Below, piece by piece: positions 8,501-14,443 of a DNA stretch of 14,686 nucleotides. Origin of the DNA: JAPEKQ01 sp964597945 (lineage in GTDB: Bacteria; Joyebacterota; Joyebacteria; Joyebacterales; Joyebacteraceae); NCBI GenBank assembly GCA_964597945.1, contig CAZRAD010000058.1, positions 1 through 14,686 on the forward strand. Reading direction: 5' to 3'. Each line of letters opens with the position of its first letter. The first letter of the stretch is position 1. The position numbers and the translations under genes are program-made. The notes under the pieces were generated by a model. The model was not told the origin of the DNA and searched no databases. It saw only the letters and a list, made by a program, of their open reading frames with translations.

Positions 8501-9583
8501 GCTCCTGAACCAGAAGACGTCGGACATGTACGGCGTCCGCTGGTAGTTCATCGTCTTGTCGACGATCAGGTCGATGTTCGCGTCACTGTCGCCGGAGAAG
8601 CGACCCCAGAAGACGTCGATCAGCGGATCCGAACCCTCGAGCTGGCAGTAGCCGTCGTCCGAGCCACTCGAGCTTCCGTGCGTCGGAATCACGTCGGTGT
8701 CGCCGACGAAGAGGATGTACTCGGGTGGAACCGTCCACGTGTCGTACGCCGTCTGGATATAGGTCTTGATCTGGGTGTAGCTGGAGCCGATGACCGAGGT
8801 CCTCGCGATCTCGACCTCGAATCCCGTCCTGTGCTTCCAGTCGGCCAGCGGGAGAATGTTGTCGTAGTAGGTGTCGGCTGTGATGATGAGGTACTTGCCT
8901 CGCGAGTCGCTCTCGTAACGCGACGCCACGAACTCGTAGTTGGCGATCTGCGCCTCGTAGAGCTTCCGGAAGGCCGGGGACTCGGCGCGAGTGGTCGTCT
9001 TGATGTTCGTGCGGCCCGGCGCGCCGTAGTCCAGCTCGATCGTCATCCGCGTTGCGACGCGGAGCTCGCCGGCCTTCGCATCGTACGATGCGGGGTAGAC
9101 CCTGAGCGGGACGACGCGGTAGTCACGCATGATGGATGGGGCGCCGAGGGCGACCGCGTGCTCAGGGAAGAGGGAGGCGCGCGCGTACGCATCAGCGTTG
9201 TACGCCAGCTCGGTCCCCGGCTCGCGGTCCTGCGCCTGCACCGGCAGGAGCTCGCCACAGGAGATCGACTGGTACTGCGCATCGAGAACGCGCAGCTCCA
9301 CGCCGGAGGTCGGCGGGATGGCGATCATCGTTGCGGCAACGGCGAGGGTTGGGTCACCGACGTCGCCGAATGCGGAGGCTCCGTCGAACGTCAGGAGGTC
9401 GTATGTCATCCCTTCGAGCTGCACGCTCGAGAGCTCGGCTCGCGGGATCTCGATCTCAACGACCGTGTGTGTCTGGTCGGACTCGAGGACGTTGAAGGTG
9501 ACCGCCGACGCGGGACCGACGAGCAGCGCAACGAGCGCCCCCGCCAACGTCGCCGTCAGGGCATGCGAAAACCGTCCGCGCAT
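5579..9583 (-). CDS. C25-family (gingipain-like) secreted protein with Gln at the catalytic His position
   Basis: ATG at 9583 has a strong AAGGAGG ribosome site (9589-9595) five bases upstream. The product has 1334 residues: signal peptide (1-27, ends PASA), a gingipain-propeptide-like region (about 28-215), and a C25 domain (about 226-550, GKYLIITAD, YILFVGDTDVIP, closing VQGDPSLDVW). Cys456 in MSATCGTG is the expected nucleophile. The residue 30 positions before it, where C25 has GHG, reads YRGQG with Gln426. After an Ig-like module come three related beta repeats starting with Asp/Gly-rich loops (DDSGGNDDG near 658, DDSGSGGDGDG near 774, DDSSGGNGDG near 1122). A nidogen-like module (about 899-1112, with ICSNGFVSLG and LAPFWDDLD) sits between the second and third. 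The end is a FlgD-Ig-like sorting domain (about 1238-1334, QNFPNPFRGG, WDGKDANG, GIYFYR, KMIILK). Secretion to the surface is inferred. Protease activity is doubtful unless another residue replaces the His. Confidence 0.93.
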   Translation of the reverse strand: MRGRFSHALTATLAGALVALLVGPASAVTFNVLESDQTHTVVEIEIPRAELSSVQLEGMTYDLLTFDGASAFGDVGDPTLAVAATMIAIPPTSGVELRVLDAQYQSISCGELLPVQAQDREPGTELAYNADAYARASLFPEHAVALGAPSIMRDYRVVPLRVYPASYDAKAGELRVATRMTIELDYGAPGRTNIKTTTRAESPAFRKLYEAQIANYEFVASRYESDSRGKYLIITADTYYDNILPLADWKHRTGFEVEIARTSVIGSSYTQIKTYIQTAYDTWTVPPEYILFVGDTDVIPTHGSSSGSDDGYCQLEGSDPLIDVFWGRFSGDSDANIDLIVDKTMNYQRTPYMSDVFWFRSACLIVRDDYDSSDATYYEDTWHAYDLMENEGFATIDTLFRKNGDDYNDIHASVDAGRVFVNYRGQGVSNWWSPFDANPNSTNPGYRLPVVMSATCGTGTYSSDGYPCETWMRAGTIGTPRGAVAFCATSRIVSHGAHLRSVVNRDFYSGIFSLKMHTLGEALAHGKSAVYVTYGDEYEYEGWSVQGDPSLDVWTALPVQTTVTHSPTVPNGPSSYLVTVENGGTAVPSALVCAYADGEIYETGTTDVNGNVSLSVNPVLADTMWVTVTGHNIHPYESHAVVTVDGAFLQYSSASPDDSGGNDDGLVSPGETVALTVTLENSGPDAATNTQGVLRSNDMYVSLADTTSSYGTIVSGGTGDNVTDFTFEVGESCPDGHELALTLYATADDARAAWTILVPDVVVSAADLSIAGVTVDDSGSGGDGDGVLEAGETAWVNITLDNDGALGVTGVIGQLISTDAFVAVTDDDGLFGDIGAGGSGTNATNSFRVSVSPSIPPAHLISFDLDVTGGAATYTHDETMSFSIASGGSATQAPTGPDSYGYYAYDDTDTATGRAPIYDWIEITTVGSIISAITNEDAATTTVSLPFTFRYYGTDYTEVSICSNGFVSLGSEDYRFGDNSAIPNAHGPDRMLAPFWDDLDPSSGGNIYEYYDSANHRYIVQFDATVHYGSGYPETFEVILYDPAHYPTPSGNGEIVFQYQTVGTVGSATIGIENPAQTDGIQYVYNGSHDANGATVSNGRAVKFTTQAPTQSDVWLAVDGQTIDDSSGGNGDGIADPLEVCDLILTIANGGPGSAVTVTGTLTTSDPDVTIEDGTASFGTIPGSGSATNAASPFVIRVAASPSDEIVEFDLHLSTGSRYDTYDVVTIAVTTSGTGVDEPTIPVAFALRQNFPNPFRGGTTLAFDLPHPSKTTLEVFNVAGRMVTTLVDRELPAGRHAVAWDGKDANGHDVSAGIYFYRVQSGANGAMKKMIILK

Positions 9584-9588
9584 CTGTT

Positions 9589-9595
9589 CCTCCTT
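9589..9595 (-). promoter_or_regulatory. Strong Shine-Dalgarno site fixing the start of the 1334-residue gene
   Basis: The minus strand reads AAGGAGG followed by AACAG and then the ATG at 9583. Near-perfect complementarity to the 16S 3' end and a 5-base spacing decide the start. Confidence 0.85.
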
Positions 9596-9688
9596 GAAAA
9601 ACGGGCGCGTAGTGACTCTCTCTTCATCTCATGTCATGGTGCCTAATCGTCCGGCGCTCGAGCGACCCCTGGGCGAGGCGACCCGAGC

Positions 9689-9707
9689 GTATCTTCCACG
9701 TAGATAC
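9689..9707. promoter_or_regulatory. Inverted repeat at the predicted transcription start (candidate operator)
   Basis: GTATCT (9689-9694) and AGATAC (9702-9707) are perfect 6-base inverted arms with a 7-base spacer. The repeat sits immediately downstream of the -10 box of the minus-strand promoter, covering the predicted start point, a position typical for repressor binding. It could also be a small hairpin at the 5' end of the transcript. The binding factor is unknown. Confidence 0.35.
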
Positions 9708-9708
9708 C

Positions 9709-9737
9709 ATTTTATCACATTTCTCTTGGTTTGTCTA
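9709..9737 (-). promoter_or_regulatory. Near-consensus promoter for the 1334-residue C25 gene
   Basis: On the minus strand, TAGACA (-35, 9732-9737) is followed after 17 bases by TAAAAT (-10, 9709-9714). Each matches the sigma-70 consensus at 5 of 6 positions, within a local AT-rich island in GC-rich DNA. It predicts a leader of about 120 bases and separates this gene from the upstream permease gene on the same strand. Confidence 0.65.
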
Positions 9738-9819
9738 TGAGGCGTTGCGGTGTCTTCTCGCGCCGGAGCGGAACGTCGGCGCCTGTGCGGCCTGATGCGG
9801 CGGTTCCGGCTCGCATCGT

Positions 9820-11007
9820 CTATGGCGCGGCGAGTTCGGCGAGAGGAAGGGCGTTGAGAACGAGTCCGAGCACGAACGGCGCGACCAGATACGTGGCGAT
9901 CATGACGAGCGTGCCTCTCCGGCCGAGGACCGATGAGAGAAGAGGGACCGAACTCGCGCAGATACCCGTACTCGCCAGCGAGAAGGCCAGCGCGTGGCCC
10001 AGCGGCAGACCGCCGCCGACGAGCGGAGCGATGAGGAGGACCTCCTCGCCTGCGCACATGTTGATCGGGATCCCGACAAGCGTCGTAGCGGCGAGCGACA
10101 GAATGCCCGACCGCGCGGCGGTCTGCACGAATTCGGGCGTGACCGCGGCGGCGACGAGCGAACCGAGACAGAGCCCGTAGAGCACGTACGGGAAGAGACT
10201 TCGAGCGGTTGTACGCGCCGCGGCAAGCGGCGAGTCCGCGCGACGATCGTCAATGGGGAGGCTGCATGGGTCTCCGGCGCTGCCCGTCGGTGATACGGAC
10301 GTTGTCCCCGAGGCGCGCGTCGGCGAACCGGCAGTGGATGGAGCGGCGGCGCATGGAGTCGAGACATGCGGTGCGACGGTGAGCGCCACAGCCGCTGCGA
10401 CGAGCGCAGCACCGGCAACGCGAGTGAGAACGTATGCAGGGCCGAGAACATCGAGCCCGATGAGAACGATCACGGGGCTCAGCAGTGGGGCCGTCGCCAG
10501 GAAGACGAGCGCGGTCCGGACTCCGGCCCGGCCTGCGGTCAGCATGGCTTCCGCGACGGGGATGACGCCGCACGAGCAGACCGGAAGCACGGAGGCGACC
10601 AGGAACGCCGACGGCGCGGTCCGCGGCGTGAGTCGGCTCCAACGTGTCATGAGGAGGCCGGAAAGCAGACACGCCGCGATGAAAACGGGGACGACGGTGG
10701 CTGCGTAGTACCAGCACGCTTCGAAGACAACCGTTGCGAACTCCCCGAACGAGGTGATGGTTGTTCCACCAAGACCGGCGACGGGACAGGCCGCGCAGTA
10801 GGCGAACAGCCCCGCGCGAAGCTGCGGGACCATCCCGAGGACTGAGATCAGTACCGACGCCGTGAAGACGAGAACCGCTACGATGTCTCGCGTCCGAGGC
10901 GACAGAGGAACGTGACGGAGCAGCGGTCGGCGGCTGCGCCCGGGGAGCCGGTCGATGAAGACCAGAATCGAGACGGCGAAGACAATGGCACCAAGCAGCG
11001 CCTGCAT
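9820..11007 (-). CDS. UPF0718/COG0701-type permease (metal or metalloid efflux-like)
   Basis: The product is a 395-residue polytopic inner-membrane protein. ATG 11007 follows a GAGG site with 6-base spacing. Hydrophobic segments lie at about 3-18, 42-60, 88-115, 133-155, 163-187, 190-212, 270-290, 301-336, 345-360 and 368-388. The hallmark PVCSCGVIPVAEAM (Cys144, Cys146) in the first half and GIPINMCAGEE (Cys318) in the second half are typical of the COG0701/UPF0718 permeases, whose studied members export organoarsenicals (ArsP) or are linked to Cu/Zn efflux. A further CAACPV pair (Cys71, Cys74) sits in an external or loop region, and a Ser/Thr/Ala/Pro-rich loop (about 213-260) joins the halves. 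It lacks an adjacent ArsR-type regulator; the nearest regulator is the divergent TetR gene, which may control it. The substrate cannot be assigned from sequence, though a thiophilic metal or metalloid is the best guess. Confidence 0.82.
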   Translation of the reverse strand: MQALLGAIVFAVSILVFIDRLPGRSRRPLLRHVPLSPRTRDIVAVLVFTASVLISVLGMVPQLRAGLFAYCAACPVAGLGGTTITSFGEFATVVFEACWYYAATVVPVFIAACLLSGLLMTRWSRLTPRTAPSAFLVASVLPVCSCGVIPVAEAMLTAGRAGVRTALVFLATAPLLSPVIVLIGLDVLGPAYVLTRVAGAALVAAAVALTVAPHVSTPCAAAPSTAGSPTRASGTTSVSPTGSAGDPCSLPIDDRRADSPLAAARTTARSLFPYVLYGLCLGSLVAAAVTPEFVQTAARSGILSLAATTLVGIPINMCAGEEVLLIAPLVGGGLPLGHALAFSLASTGICASSVPLLSSVLGRRGTLVMIATYLVAPFVLGLVLNALPLAELAAP

Positions 11008-11098
11008 AGAATCCTCTGTTCACTCGAAGGATGGGCCGCGAGTGGCCGGCGGGTCGGTGGTGACGTCCCGGAGACGGTCATCGGAGAGTGACGCGGCC

Positions 11099-11127
11099 AG
11101 TATGCGGCGTGCGTCGGCCCCGGTCAA
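11099..11127 (-). promoter_or_regulatory. Possible promoter for the permease gene
   Basis: On the minus strand, TTGACC (-35, 11122-11127) is followed after 17 bases by CATACT (-10, 11099-11104), matching the consensus at 5 and 4 of 6 positions. It predicts a leader of about 85 bases before the permease ATG at 11007. Confidence 0.45.
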
Positions 11128-11202
11128 CGGTGGATGGAGTGTGTGGGCGGCTCCAGGGCCGTGTGCAGGGGCGTCTCTGCGGGCCAAGGTCGCGAATGCG
11201 CC

Positions 11203-11231
11203 TTGACAATGAACGGCAGCTCGAATATAGT
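11203..11231 (+). promoter_or_regulatory. Consensus promoter for the TetR-DUF523-tolC operon
   Basis: A perfect TTGACA (-35, 11203-11208) and a TATAGT (-10, 11226-11231, 5 of 6) are separated by 17 bases. The predicted start is near 11238, upstream of the TetR gene. With the permease promoter, this accounts for most of the gene-free stretch 11008-11327. Confidence 0.75.
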
Positions 11232-11251
11232 AGACGAGTAGCAGTAGTATG

Positions 11252-11275
11252 TATGAATCCGCGGGAATGTTCATA
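11252..11275. promoter_or_regulatory. Inverted repeat downstream of the operon promoter (candidate TetR operator)
   Basis: TATGAA (11252-11257) and TTCATA (11270-11275) form perfect 6-base arms with a 12-base spacer that contains CCGCGG. The 24-base span lies about 15-40 bases after the predicted transcription start and before the regulator gene, where autorepression by a TetR dimer would be effective. No binding evidence exists beyond symmetry and position. Confidence 0.35.
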
Positions 11276-11327
11276 GTGTTCAGGGACCATGTCTGGCGGG
11301 CCAGCTGACAGCAGCAAGGAGTGGCAT

Positions 11328-11924
11328 GTGCCGAACGGGGATGCGAAACGAGACGCGATCCTGAGCGCCGCGATGGAGGTCTTCGCGAGCTACGGGCTCA
11401 AGAAGACCACGGTCGGCGACATCATCCGCGCGGCGGGTGTCTCTCGTGCGACCGTCTACAAGCACTTCGCCGACAAGGGTGAGATCTTCGACGCGGTCGT
11501 GGAACGGGAGATACGAGAGATGCTCGCCGCGGATCGACGCGCGGTGTCCGACGAGACGTCGACCGAGGGACGGTTGAGAGCGGCGGTCGCAACGCACGCG
11601 GAACTCATCCGCAAGAAGATCAATCTGCTCCGTGTGACGAAGGAGCGATTCGGAGAGATCGTCCCTCACACGAAGGCGCGAACCCAGAAGATGCGAGCGG
11701 AGGCGACCGAGCTGTTCGCGGACATCATCAGGCAGGGAGTAGAAGAGGGTGACATCGTCGTCGACGACGTCGAACAGGCGGCAGTCACGATGCTCTATGC
11801 GGTGCAGGGGATCTTCATGGGAGCGGTGATGGATGTGTGGGATGCCGATCGCGACGAGTTGATCGATCGCATGGTTGAGCTCCTGATGAACGGGCTGCGC
11901 CCGCGGGAGGAGAGGTACTCGTGA
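11328..11924 (+). CDS. TetR/AcrR-family transcriptional regulator
   Basis: An N-terminal helix-turn-helix of TetR type spans roughly residues 5-50: AILSAAMEVFASYGLKKTTV followed by DIIRAAGVSRATVYKHFADK, with the recognition helix in VSRATVYKHF. The rest is an alpha-helical ligand and dimer domain with a pattern typical of the family. I prefer the GTG at 11328 (198 residues): AAGGAG lies at 11316-11321 with 6-base spacing, and the HTH then starts at the usual distance. The in-frame ATG at 11289 would add 13 residues (211 total), but its only purine stretch, AGGGA, is two bases from the ATG. The stop overlaps the next start by GTGA, so the two are translationally coupled. As first gene of an operon leading to TolC and an MFP adaptor, it most likely represses that efflux operon and perhaps the divergent permease. 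The inducer is unknown. Confidence 0.92.
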   Translation: MPNGDAKRDAILSAAMEVFASYGLKKTTVGDIIRAAGVSRATVYKHFADKGEIFDAVVEREIREMLAADRRAVSDETSTEGRLRAAVATHAELIRKKINLLRVTKERFGEIVPHTKARTQKMRAEATELFADIIRQGVEEGDIVVDDVEQAAVTMLYAVQGIFMGAVMDVWDADRDELIDRMVELLMNGLRPREERYS

Positions 11925-12880
11925 GTGATGCGACAACAAGACCGCGGATCGGCGTGAGCTCATGCCTTCTCGGTGAGAAGGTCCGCTTCGACGGCGGTCA
12001 CAAGCGGGACCGCTTCCTGACGGACACGTTCGGGAGGTTCGTCGACTGGGTATCCGTCTGTCCGGAGGTTGAGTGCGGGCTCCCGATTCCGCGTGAGTCG
12101 ATGCACCTTTCCGGGGATCCGGAGTCGCCGCGGCTCGTGACGACGAAGAGCAACGTTGATATGACGCCACGGATGAAACGGTGGGCGAAGACGCGGCTGG
12201 CCGAACTGAAGGAGGCGGAACTCTCCGGGTTCATCTTCAAGAGCAAGTCCCCGAGTTCGGGGATGGAGCGCGTCAAGGTCTACACTGACACGGGTATGCC
12301 GAAGAAGGTGGGAGTCGGGATCTTCGCTCGCGCGTTCATGGAACACTTCCCGCTCACTCCCGTCGAGGAGGAGGGCCGACTGCACGATGCCGACCTCAGG
12401 GAGAACTTCATTGAGCGCGTCTTCGCGATGGAGCGGCTGCGCGATCTCATCGGAGGAAGGGCGTCGCGACGCGAGATCGTCGAGTTTCAGGCGCGTCACA
12501 AGCTCCAGCTGATGGCGCACAGCCCGAAGCTCCAGAAGGAGACCGGCCGATTGGTCGCTCGAGCGGCCGAACTGAAGCCGCGGGAGCTCTATGATCGCTA
12601 CGCTGAGCTCTTCGTCGAAGCGCTCAAGCAGCGGGCCACCCCGGGCAAGAATGCCAACGTGCTTCAACATGCGATGGGCTATTTCCGGAAAGACCTGTCA
12701 TCGGATGAGAGACAGGAGGCCCAGGAGCACATCGAGAACTACCGCCTCGGCTATACCCCGCTCATTGTCCCTGTGACGATGGTGAGCCACTACGTCCGGA
12801 AGTACCAGACCGAGTATCTGAGGAATCAGACCTATCTGGAACCGCATCCGCTCGAGCTCAAGTTGAGAAATCATGCGTAG
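11921..12880 (+). CDS. DUF523-DUF1722 fusion protein (TudS-like / YbgA-like)
   Basis: The product has 319 residues. The GTG start overlaps the regulator's stop (GTGA), and GGGAGGAGAGG lies just upstream. Residues about 8-155 are a DUF523 domain (IGVSSCLLGEKVRFDGGHK, then VCPEVECGLPIPRE, then FIFKSKSPSSGMERVKVY). Residues about 190-310 are DUF1722, the domain of E. coli YbgA (FQARHKLQLMAHSPK, LQHAMGYF, HYVRKYQTEYL). DUF523 includes TudS, a [4Fe-4S] enzyme that removes sulfur from thiouracil. Three cysteines suitable for a cluster are present: Cys15, Cys47 and Cys52. The third cysteine usually seen in SPSCG is Ser113 here, and Cys52 may take its place. Sitting between a TetR gene and tolC, it could act on a sulfur-containing or otherwise toxic compound handled by the pump. 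This is inference, and the true substrate is unknown. Confidence 0.9.
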   Translation: MSDATTRPRIGVSSCLLGEKVRFDGGHKRDRFLTDTFGRFVDWVSVCPEVECGLPIPRESMHLSGDPESPRLVTTKSNVDMTPRMKRWAKTRLAELKEAELSGFIFKSKSPSSGMERVKVYTDTGMPKKVGVGIFARAFMEHFPLTPVEEEGRLHDADLRENFIERVFAMERLRDLIGGRASRREIVEFQARHKLQLMAHSPKLQKETGRLVARAAELKPRELYDRYAELFVEALKQRATPGKNANVLQHAMGYFRKDLSSDERQEAQEHIENYRLGYTPLIVPVTMVSHYVRKYQTEYLRNQTYLEPHPLELKLRNHA

Positions 12881-12937
12881 CGTCGTTCCTCCGCGGGCGC
12901 GCGGTCGGCGGGGGCAGACACACAACAGGGAGACCAC

Positions 12938-14443
12938 ATGAGGACCGACATCAGCGGCAGGGGCGGCCGGAGGCTGCCGCGAAGCGCCGTAGCGCTCGCG
13001 CTTTGCCTCAGCCTCGCAGCGTTCACCGCGAGTGCAGCCGCGCAGAGTGCGGCGCCGGATGCGAACATCGGCGATGTCGTGGCTGACGGCGCGCTCGAGT
13101 TGACGCTTGACGAGGCCGTCGCGATCGCACTCGAGAGCGGGCACGAACTCGGAATGGTCGAGGCCGCCGAGGAGGCCGCGCGGGCCAGAAACGCACAGGC
13201 GCGGTCGGCATTCCTGCCGGCCGTCAGCGCGAGCGCATCCTATACGCGGCTCGATGAGGTTCCCTACATGGATGCGTCGGGCTTCGGACAGATGTTCGCG
13301 CCGTTGATGGTGCCGTTCGAATATCTCGTCGAGCAGGGCTATCTCGACCCGTCAACGCTCGAGGGGCTCGCGGGCGACACCGGGTCCGATAGGATCACCA
13401 TGGGCGATGACGACGTTTACTCGGTCGGCGTCACTGTGACGCAGCCGCTCTTCACGGGCGGAGCGCTTCTGAGCGCGAAGGCCGCCGCGGGGCACGGGCT
13501 CCGGGCGGCGGAGTACAACACCGTCAGGTCGGAACACGAGACCCGCTACACCGCGACCCAGGCGTATGTGATGCTGGTGCAGGCGAAAGCGGCGCTCGAG
13601 GTCATGGATGACGCGGTCGCGCAGATGCAGTCCCACCTCGACAACCTCGAGGTGATGTACGACGAGGGAATGATCCTCGAGCGCGACATCATGCAGGCAC
13701 GCGTTCAGATGTCAGCCGTCGAGCTGGACAGGAACTCAGCGAAGCACGCGGTCATCCTGGCGCGCGCGGGGCTTGCGTTCCAGCTTGGTGTCCGGCCGGG
13801 GACGCGGATCGATGCGACCGAAGCCCTCGATCGGTCGGTAGCGGCTCCTCGTCACGCGGACGGTCTCGTGAAGACCGCACTGACCGAGCGACCAGATCTC
13901 AAGGCAATGCGGGAGAGTGTCGGCGCGGCCGACAACATCGTCGGTATGGCGCGCTCCGAGTTCTTCCCGCAGATCGTCGCGATGGGGAGCTACAACTGGG
14001 ACCGCCCGAACCGTGAGAACGACCCGGAGTTCTACGATCACTGGAGCGTCACAATCGCCGCCCAGATGAATGTCTTCGACTGGGGCGGCCGCTGGAACAG
14101 GGTCCGCGAAGCGCGAGCCTCGCGGCTTCAGGCGGAGCGTGGTCTCAAAATGATGGAGGACGCCGTCCGTCTCGAGGTGGAGCGGAGCTGGCAGGAGTAC
14201 GACACGGCGATCAGGGCCGTCAGCATCGCGGAGCGCGGTGTCACGCAGGCCCGCGAGAGCTACCGTGTGACCGAGGAGAGCTTCAGGAGCGGGGTCGCAT
14301 CGAACAGCGACGTGCTGGACGCGAGCACCGCACTGAGCACCGCAGAGATGAACAGTGTCGCCGCGTTGGCGCGGCTGCGACTGGCGGAGGCCGGGCTCGA
14401 CCTGGCCGCTGGGGTCGTCGGCGAATGGGAGGAGACACGATGA
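12938..14443 (+). CDS. TolC-family outer membrane efflux protein
   Basis: The product has 501 residues, a normal length for the family. AGGGAG lies 6 bases before the ATG. A signal peptide spans about 1-36 (basic RRLPR, hydrophobic core, ASAAAQ cleavage). Two outer-membrane-factor repeats follow: the first from LTLDEAVAIALESG (about 54) with beta strands around FLPAVSASASYTRL and YSVGVTVTQPLFTGG, the second from about 305 (PDLKAMRES, FFPQIVAMGSYNW, WSVTIAAQMNVFDWGG). Each carries long helical coiled-coil parts such as EESFRSGVASNSDVLDAST. A loop of about 45 residues rich in acidic and hydrophobic residues (about 108-155) sits in the first beta region. It forms the exit duct of a tripartite pump. 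The gene follows the DUF523 gene by 57 bases and overlaps the adaptor gene by ATGA, so it is part of one operon. Confidence 0.95.
   Translation: MRTDISGRGGRRLPRSAVALALCLSLAAFTASAAAQSAAPDANIGDVVADGALELTLDEAVAIALESGHELGMVEAAEEAARARNAQARSAFLPAVSASASYTRLDEVPYMDASGFGQMFAPLMVPFEYLVEQGYLDPSTLEGLAGDTGSDRITMGDDDVYSVGVTVTQPLFTGGALLSAKAAAGHGLRAAEYNTVRSEHETRYTATQAYVMLVQAKAALEVMDDAVAQMQSHLDNLEVMYDEGMILERDIMQARVQMSAVELDRNSAKHAVILARAGLAFQLGVRPGTRIDATEALDRSVAAPRHADGLVKTALTERPDLKAMRESVGAADNIVGMARSEFFPQIVAMGSYNWDRPNRENDPEFYDHWSVTIAAQMNVFDWGGRWNRVREARASRLQAERGLKMMEDAVRLEVERSWQEYDTAIRAVSIAERGVTQARESYRVTEESFRSGVASNSDVLDASTALSTAEMNSVAALARLRLAEAGLDLAAGVVGEWEETR

Noticed and set aside
7889..9646. Plus-strand open frame of 585 codons opposite the 1334-residue gene
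   Set aside because: The composition is dominated by Arg, Val and Asp with no recognisable motif or ribosome site. It is a shadow of the minus-strand gene, whose signal peptide, C25 motifs and C-terminal domain are clear.
9760..9782. Inverted repeat GCGCCG/CGGCGC after the permease gene as a terminator
   Set aside because: The arms are 6 bp with an 11-base loop and no U-run on the minus strand. Chance symmetry is likely in such GC-rich DNA.
11020..11274. Possible 84-codon gene on the minus strand just upstream of the permease
   Set aside because: It ends only 12 bases before the permease start, which was tempting. However, it overlaps both promoter elements, has no good ribosome site and its translation resembles no protein I know.
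12891..12904. Small GC hairpin between the DUF523 and tolC-family genes as a terminator
   Set aside because: The stem is only 5 bp with no U-tract, and the flanking genes look like one operon, so it is at most a processing or pausing hairpin.
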